DNA from: Micromonospora sp. WMMD1128
Lineage (GTDB): Bacteria > Actinomycetota > Actinomycetes > Mycobacteriales > Micromonosporaceae
Direction: 5' to 3'
Assembly: GCF_027497235.1 (NCBI RefSeq)
Contig: NZ_CP114902.1
Span: forward strand, 6,598,001-6,662,000
Length of the DNA: 64,000 nt
Shown: positions 59,708 through 64,000 of the stretch, piece by piece
Numbering within the stretch: position 1 is the stretch's first letter
How the letters are laid out: every line of letters begins with the position of its first letter
Program-made: the position numbers and the translations under genes
The notes under the pieces: generated by a model
Databases searched by the model: none
Seen by the model: the letters and a program-made list of their open reading frames with translations, nothing else
Told to the model about the DNA's origin: nothing

Positions 59708-59741
59708 GCCGGTCCGGCGACGGCGCTGTCACCGGACCGGC
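59708..59741. terminator. Hairpin terminator after the secreted protein gene
   Basis: GCCGGTCCGG (59708-59717) pairs perfectly with CCGGACCGGC (59732-59741), 14-nt loop. It lies just past the minus-strand stop at 59751 and before the esterase gene, so the esterase probably has its own promoter. Confidence 0.65.
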
Positions 59742-59750
59742 CCCCGGACC

Positions 59751-61589
59751 TCAGTAACCCCGGAGCCGGATCAGTTCCCAGCCGCCCTCGGGCACGTCGT
59801 CGCTCGGGTCGGTCCGCAGGTTCATCGGGTTCGCCATGCCCAGGTAGACGGTGGGACCGTCGGCGACCATGTTGCGGATGCCGTAGTTCAGGTAGTTGCC
59901 CAACCCGGTGGTGTCGATCGTCGTCGCCGGTTTCGTCGGCGACGTGAACGCGTACAGGTCACCGCCGTAGACCGCCTCGGGCAGGGCACCGGCCCGCATC
60001 CCGGCCGCCTTCATCGGGGCCACGGCCAGATCGTCGGCCAGCTCCGGTGACAGGCCCAACTCGGCGGCCGTCTCCTTGCCCAGCTCCTTGGCCAGGTAAC
60101 TCCAGTCCATCGTGCCGACGTACAGCTTCCCGCCGGCCACCACCATCTTCCAGGTGTAGTTGTTGTATGGGTTGCCGAAACCGGCCGGGCCGAACTTCGG
60201 CGTCTGGTGCGTCGACTGCAACGCCCACGCCCCCGCCCCGTCGTCGGCCGCCGGGTCGTACGCGGGCAGCTCCGTCGAGCCGTACAACAGGTCGATCTTC
60301 TGGAAGTGGGAACCGAAGTTGCGGCCCCGGTAGATGCTTATCGACCGCTGGGTGTTCTGGATGGTGGCCTGGAAGGCCGCCTCGTCCGCCGGCGGGTACA
60401 CCGCCATGTGCACCGTGGTCGCCTTCATCGGCACGTGCATCGTGCCCCAGTAGAGGAACCCGCCGTAGGAGGCCAGCCCGCCCAGGGCGTACGCGCGGGC
60501 CACCACCGGGTCCGGCTCGTAGGCGGACACGTTCCACACCTGCTGCCAGCCGTCGGCGTCCTCCGGGTTGAGCCCCGGGGCCCCCGCCGCGAGTGGCGGG
60601 CTCATCCAGACCGCGGCGATGCTCGCCGGCGGGTCGGCGGCGCCGGCGGTCGGCCCGGCCAACTCGTCGTCCGAGCCCGGCCAGGTGGTGGCGAAGATCC
60701 GCCCCTGGTGCACGGTGAGGTCGGCGGCCTGCGCCGGCAGGTTCGCCACCACGGTGAACGCGAACGGATCGGACTTGCTGCCCGCCCACCGCAGCACGTT
60801 ACCGCGTTCCCCGCCGTTCGCGCCGACGCCCACCCCGGCGTACAGCGCGTCGCCGGCGACGGTGAAGTGCCGGATGTTGCCGTACATCGGGAAGTTGCGG
60901 GAGCCCAGGTACGCGCCGGTGTCGGTGTCGAACGCGAACAGGTTGACGCTTGTGCCCAGCGCCGGGCCGCCGAGCAGCGCCACCCCGCCGAAGTTGCCGG
61001 CCGCCCGGATGCCCGCCGTGGTCTGCAACCGGTTGGCGTCCTCGGTGGAGGCCGCCTTCACCAGGTCGGTCTTCTCGGTCAGCTTCCTGGTCCGGGTGTC
61101 GTAGGTGTAGAGGCGCGACGGCCGGTGGTCACCGAGGATGGGCGGCAACTGTGGATTGCGCTTGGCGATCTGGCTCTCGCCGTACTCGCAGACCCAGTCG
61201 TCGTTCAGCGTCGGTTTGGTGTTGCGCAGGGCCCGCCCACTGGTCAGGCAGTTGACGTTCGCTCCGGTGCCGAACCACAGCGTCCGGCCGGCCCGGGTCA
61301 TCCCCCACAGGTACGACTGGTTGACCTTCGACTGCCCGGTGTCGCACGGCGGGCCGGCCGGGTACGCCAGCCCGATCCCGGCGAAGCACTCGTCCGGCTG
61401 GGCCTTGGCGAGCAACTGCGGGCTGCTCTGGTGCGTGCCGGCCGTGTCGGCGGCAGCAGGCGGCGCGCTGAGCGCCGCCGAGGGAGCCACCAGCACGGGT
61501 CCGAGTCCGAGTACGGCGACGACGGCCATCAACCGTCGCGCGGAGATCCGGAGTGGATTCAACTGTCTCTCTTTCCAGGGAGGGGACAC
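59751..61589 (-). CDS. Large secreted protein, probable beta-propeller, unknown function
   Basis: About 603-612 residues with a Sec signal peptide (ISARRLMAVVAVLGLG to PAAADT). The mature part has repeated strand-turn units (GVALLGGPALGTSVNLFAFD, GNIRHFTVAGDALYAGVG, GGFLYWGTMHVP, GGKLYVGTMDW, GPTVYLGMANP) that look like propeller blades, with several Cys that may form disulfides. No family is recognised. GTG 61589 lacks a ribosome site; TTG 61562, after AAAGAGAGA, is the better start. Located between a sulfotransferase and an esterase. Confidence 0.7.
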   Translation of the reverse strand: MSPPWKERQLNPLRISARRLMAVVAVLGLGPVLVAPSAALSAPPAAADTAGTHQSSPQLLAKAQPDECFAGIGLAYPAGPPCDTGQSKVNQSYLWGMTRAGRTLWFGTGANVNCLTSGRALRNTKPTLNDDWVCEYGESQIAKRNPQLPPILGDHRPSRLYTYDTRTRKLTEKTDLVKAASTEDANRLQTTAGIRAAGNFGGVALLGGPALGTSVNLFAFDTDTGAYLGSRNFPMYGNIRHFTVAGDALYAGVGVGANGGERGNVLRWAGSKSDPFAFTVVANLPAQAADLTVHQGRIFATTWPGSDDELAGPTAGAADPPASIAAVWMSPPLAAGAPGLNPEDADGWQQVWNVSAYEPDPVVARAYALGGLASYGGFLYWGTMHVPMKATTVHMAVYPPADEAAFQATIQNTQRSISIYRGRNFGSHFQKIDLLYGSTELPAYDPAADDGAGAWALQSTHQTPKFGPAGFGNPYNNYTWKMVVAGGKLYVGTMDWSYLAKELGKETAAELGLSPELADDLAVAPMKAAGMRAGALPEAVYGGDLYAFTSPTKPATTIDTTGLGNYLNYGIRNMVADGPTVYLGMANPMNLRTDPSDDVPEGGWELIRLRGY

Positions 61590-61626
61590 CCGACCCGGGT
61601 TCGGGCGGGAGGACGGAGGGGACAGG

Positions 61627-62589
61627 TCAGACGGCGGCGGGCTGCCTGCGGGGCGCCGGGGCGACGACCCGTGACGCCACCCGCTCGGCCCAGCCCGACG
61701 GGTCGGGGAAGTCCAGGAACCGGCCGAGGCCGGTCAGCTCCCCGACCGGGTCGGCGACCAGGTCCTCGTAGGACATCCGCAGCAGGTGCTCCGGCGGCAC
61801 ATCCCGCAGCGCCTGGTCGGCCTGGCTGCTCATGAAGGCGCACAGGCCCAGGTAGCGGCGCAGGTTCTCGCCGCGTTCCCGCAGCGCGTCGGCGGTCAGC
61901 CGGTCCGGCAGGTACGGCTGGAGATCCGCCGGCACCGACTCGTCCGCACCGACCCGGAACGGGTCCAGGCCGCACCGGCCGAGGAACTCCACCCGCAGTT
62001 GGATGAGCTGGAACGACGAGTGCCGGCTCATCGATCGGGCGGTGTCCTCCCAGTTGCGGGTCAGGTAGACGACCTTGCAGTCCGGGAAACCCCGCAGCAG
62101 GTACGGCGCCACGTGGCTGGAGCCGCCGGAGCGTTCCACCCACCGGGTCTTGCCGGTCAGCGCGGCGAGCAGGTCCAGGAAGTCGTGGTGGTGCTGGGCC
62201 ACCGTCTGGGTGCGGAACTGCGGCACCCGCGCGGCGAGCCGGTCGAACAGCGCGTCCGGGTCGGCGGTGAGCTTCGACAGGGTGATGGCCAGGATGCGGG
62301 GCAGTTCGGTCAGCCGGTCGGCCCACCGGCCCGTTTCCGGGTAGCGGACCTCCTTCGGCGGCAGCCCGATCCGGAACAGGGTGGACAGCTCCGCCTTGGG
62401 GCTGGCCAGCACCGCCCAGTACGCGGCGCCGGTGAGCACCTCGGCGCTGCGCGCCCACGGCGCCACCGACATGAAGAACTCCTGGGCCGACAGGGTGTCC
62501 GGCTCCTCGTGGATCAGGTCGGACAGCAGCGTGGAGCCGCACCGACCGTTGCTGATGATGATCGACCGCCCGGTGATCGGGGTGTCCAT
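61627..62589 (-). CDS. PAPS-dependent sulfotransferase
   Basis: 320 residues. Transfers sulfate from PAPS to a hydroxyl or amine. The 5'-phosphosulfate loop is near the start (SNGRCGSTLLSDL), and the 3'-phosphate site is VVYLTRNWEDTARSMSRHSS. C-terminal LLRMSYEDLVADPVGEL fits the Stf0-like bacterial group. ATG 62589 follows GGAGG. Acceptor unknown; a carrier-bound acyl chain is possible given the ACP gene upstream, and cysDN on the same strand could supply activated sulfate, though no APS kinase gene is visible. Confidence 0.88.
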   Translation of the reverse strand: MDTPITGRSIIISNGRCGSTLLSDLIHEEPDTLSAQEFFMSVAPWARSAEVLTGAAYWAVLASPKAELSTLFRIGLPPKEVRYPETGRWADRLTELPRILAITLSKLTADPDALFDRLAARVPQFRTQTVAQHHHDFLDLLAALTGKTRWVERSGGSSHVAPYLLRGFPDCKVVYLTRNWEDTARSMSRHSSFQLIQLRVEFLGRCGLDPFRVGADESVPADLQPYLPDRLTADALRERGENLRRYLGLCAFMSSQADQALRDVPPEHLLRMSYEDLVADPVGELTGLGRFLDFPDPSGWAERVASRVVAPAPRRQPAAV

Positions 62590-62615
62590 CGGAAGACCTC
62601 CTGCGTGTCGCGCCG

Positions 62616-63443
62616 TCATGCGGTGGTGGGCTGGGCCAGGTCGAGTGAGCAGTCCTCGGCCAGCCAGGCGAAGACGAGCCGGCGGACCTCCTCCGGCCGG
62701 TCGATGAGCACCGTGTGTTTCTGGTCGGGCAGCACCGCGACCCGGGTCTGCGGCAGCAGTCCGCGTACCGTCGGGGCCAGCTCCACCACCGCCGAGTCGC
62801 CGCCGTAGAGGCAGAGCACCGGGCAGCCGATGGCGGCCAGCGCCTCGGTCGTCGGCAGCGGACTCGCCGGCAGGTCCCGCGCCAGGCTGGTGTCGGCGAG
62901 CATCCGCTGCGTCTCCGCGGCCCGCTGGGCGGCCACCCGGCCCCGCCGGGCCCCGATCTCGGCGACCGCCCCGTCGCGGGGCAGCCGGGCGGCGACCCGG
63001 GCGAGTCGCTCGCGGACCCGACGCATCCACTCCGGGACCGGCGGGGCCGACTCCACGGCGACGATGCCGACCACCCGCCCCGGATGCCGGGCGGCGTAGC
63101 CGAAGGCGATGGTCCCGCCGAACGAGTTACCCAGCAGCAGCAGCGGACCGGTGACGTCCAGGCCGGTCAGCAACGCCGCCAGGTCGTCGACGAAGTCGTC
63201 CAGGGCGTACCCGGTGGCGGGGCGCTCGCTGCGCCCGTGGCCGCGCAGGTCGTACAGGACGGTCGGGACTCCGGCCCGGGACAACGGCTCGGCCAGGGTG
63301 AAGTACCAGCTCGCCATGGTGTCCGAGGCCATCCCGTGGATCAGCACGGCGGTCGGCGCGCCGGTCCGGCCGGCGGCGGCCGGACCGGGGGGATCGAGAC
63401 GCTGCGTGTGCAGCGTGATCCCGTTCGCCCGGACCATGGTCAC
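62616..63443 (-). CDS. Alpha/beta hydrolase
   Basis: 275 residues. Motifs: VLIHGMASDTMASW (oxyanion), nucleophile elbow LLGNSFGGTIAFG, His in DQKHTVLIDRPEEV. Resembles the broad MhpC-like group. ATG 63443 overlaps the ACP stop by four bases, so it may act on the ACP-bound product as a hydrolase or thioesterase. Confidence 0.85.
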   Translation of the reverse strand: MTMVRANGITLHTQRLDPPGPAAAGRTGAPTAVLIHGMASDTMASWYFTLAEPLSRAGVPTVLYDLRGHGRSERPATGYALDDFVDDLAALLTGLDVTGPLLLLGNSFGGTIAFGYAARHPGRVVGIVAVESAPPVPEWMRRVRERLARVAARLPRDGAVAEIGARRGRVAAQRAAETQRMLADTSLARDLPASPLPTTEALAAIGCPVLCLYGGDSAVVELAPTVRGLLPQTRVAVLPDQKHTVLIDRPEEVRRLVFAWLAEDCSLDLAQPTTA

Positions 63444-63748
63444 CGGCTGCCCGCCCCGACCTCGTCGGCCTTCGCCAGCGAGTCGGCGATGTGCGTGACG
63501 AGCTGCCCGACCGTCAGCGCACGGACGGTCTCCAGATCCAGCTTGGCGACGAAGTGGGCGAAGTTCACCGTGTCGCCGTAGCGCGCCTGGAGCCGGCCGG
63601 CGAGCGCGACGACGTCGATGCTCTCCATTCCCAGGTCGTCGGAGAACGTGGTGTCCATGGTGACCACCTGGTCGTCCGCGAAGTCACCGAGTACGGCGTC
63701 GATCATCTCGGTGAGTTCGGCGAGGATGGTGTCCTGGGCCGCGGGCAT
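63440..63748 (-). CDS. Stand-alone acyl carrier protein
   Basis: 102 residues, acidic. The phosphopantetheine site is DDLGMESIDVVAL (Ser in ESID). ATG 63748 follows AAGGAG. Slightly longer than fatty-acid ACPs, as in discrete carrier proteins of secondary metabolism. Overlaps the hydrolase start. Confidence 0.9.
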   Translation of the reverse strand: MPAAQDTILAELTEMIDAVLGDFADDQVVTMDTTFSDDLGMESIDVVALAGRLQARYGDTVNFAHFVAKLDLETVRALTVGQLVTHIADSLAKADEVGAGSR

Positions 63749-63805
63749 GGCGGTGCTCCTTCTGCTTGTCGGTCGGATGGGCGGTGCTGCGCACCGGATT
63801 GCGGC

Positions 63806-64000
63806 TCACGGCCCGGCCACCCCGGGCGGGGTCGCCGGCGCCGGCTCCGGCCCCCAGGTCCAGGCGACGACGTACCGGCGGGGCGGCAGGTCCTCCGGGT
63901 TGGCCACGTCCCGGTGACCGACCCGGTACGCCCGCCCGCCGATCTCGACGGTCAGCCCGGAGTCGGTGGCCGAGTAGACCCGGAACCGGCGTGGCGAGCC
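63806..64000 (-). CDS. C-terminal fragment of unknown protein, cut by window
   Basis: The last 64 codons of a minus-strand gene whose 5' part lies past the right edge (ends RRYVVAWTWGPEP then a Pro/Ala tail). Strand-rich pattern FRVYSATDSGLTVEIGG. No family recognised. It precedes the ACP gene by 57 bp and is probably in the same operon. Confidence 0.6.
   Translation of the reverse strand, partial: GSPRRFRVYSATDSGLTVEIGGRAYRVGHRDVANPEDLPPRRYVVAWTWGPEPAPATPPGVAGP

Overview
High-GC actinobacterial DNA (roughly 70% G+C, many GTG/TTG starts, strong GGAGG ribosome sites, one-to-four-base stop/start overlaps), most like a Micromonosporaceae chromosome such as Micromonospora. No replication, plasmid or phage structural genes are visible. 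The genus is an inference from gene content and codon use; no marker gene fixes it.

Region 1 (1-3.75 kb): the end of a flavohemoglobin gene behind a pair of palindromic operators, a CAAX-type membrane protease, an EcsC-like protein with a long Ala/Pro-rich repeat tail, then tRNA-Ser(GCU) and tRNA-Arg(ACG).

Region 2 (3.7-18.1 kb): a genomic island bounded by a 58-bp exact repeat of the 3' part of tRNA-Arg(ACG). It carries one almost wholly translationally coupled operon: LacI regulator, PfkB/ribokinase, RbsD/FucU mutarotase, an ADP-ribosylglycohydrolase-fold protein, a CUT1 ABC importer without its ATPase, two cysteine-type sulfatases, a secreted GH49-like beta-helix enzyme, the formylglycine-generating enzyme that would activate the sulfatases, and a small DUF202 membrane protein. 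I read it as a locus for taking up and desulfating a sulfated glycan. No integrase is present.

Region 3 (18.1-23.4 kb): a HEAT-like protein and two secreted plant-cell-wall enzymes, a NodB-type deacetylase and a GH28 pectinase with CBM2, each with a clear paired-palindrome operator.

Region 4 (23.4-53.7 kb): a pyochelin/yersiniabactin/coelibactin-type thiazoline NRPS cluster. Three Cy-A-PCP modules all read as cysteine (DLYNLSLIW). They start from an aryl carrier protein and end with a stuffed methyltransferase and a thioesterase that has Cys in the nucleophile position. A thiazolinyl imide reductase, saccharopine-dehydrogenase-like protein, type II thioesterase and ABC exporter accompany them. 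No salicylate synthase is present. The cluster instead has a class II DAHP synthase, a PabA-PabB fusion with the PIKGT signature, a PabC-like lyase, an FAD aromatic hydroxylase and an aryl-AMP ligase with a non-canonical pocket. The prediction is a p-aminobenzoate-derived (perhaps hydroxylated) aryl-tris-cysteine metallophore. This is the most likely undescribed system in the window.

Region 5 (54.0-64 kb, all minus strand): cysD-cysN (sulfate activation), an ABC-2 exporter whose ATPase carries a Gly/Ala/Arg-rich insert, a lipoprotein esterase, a large secreted protein, a PAPS-type sulfotransferase, an alpha/beta hydrolase and a free acyl carrier protein. This looks like the edge of a second locus, perhaps making a sulfated metabolite, cut by the right end of the window.
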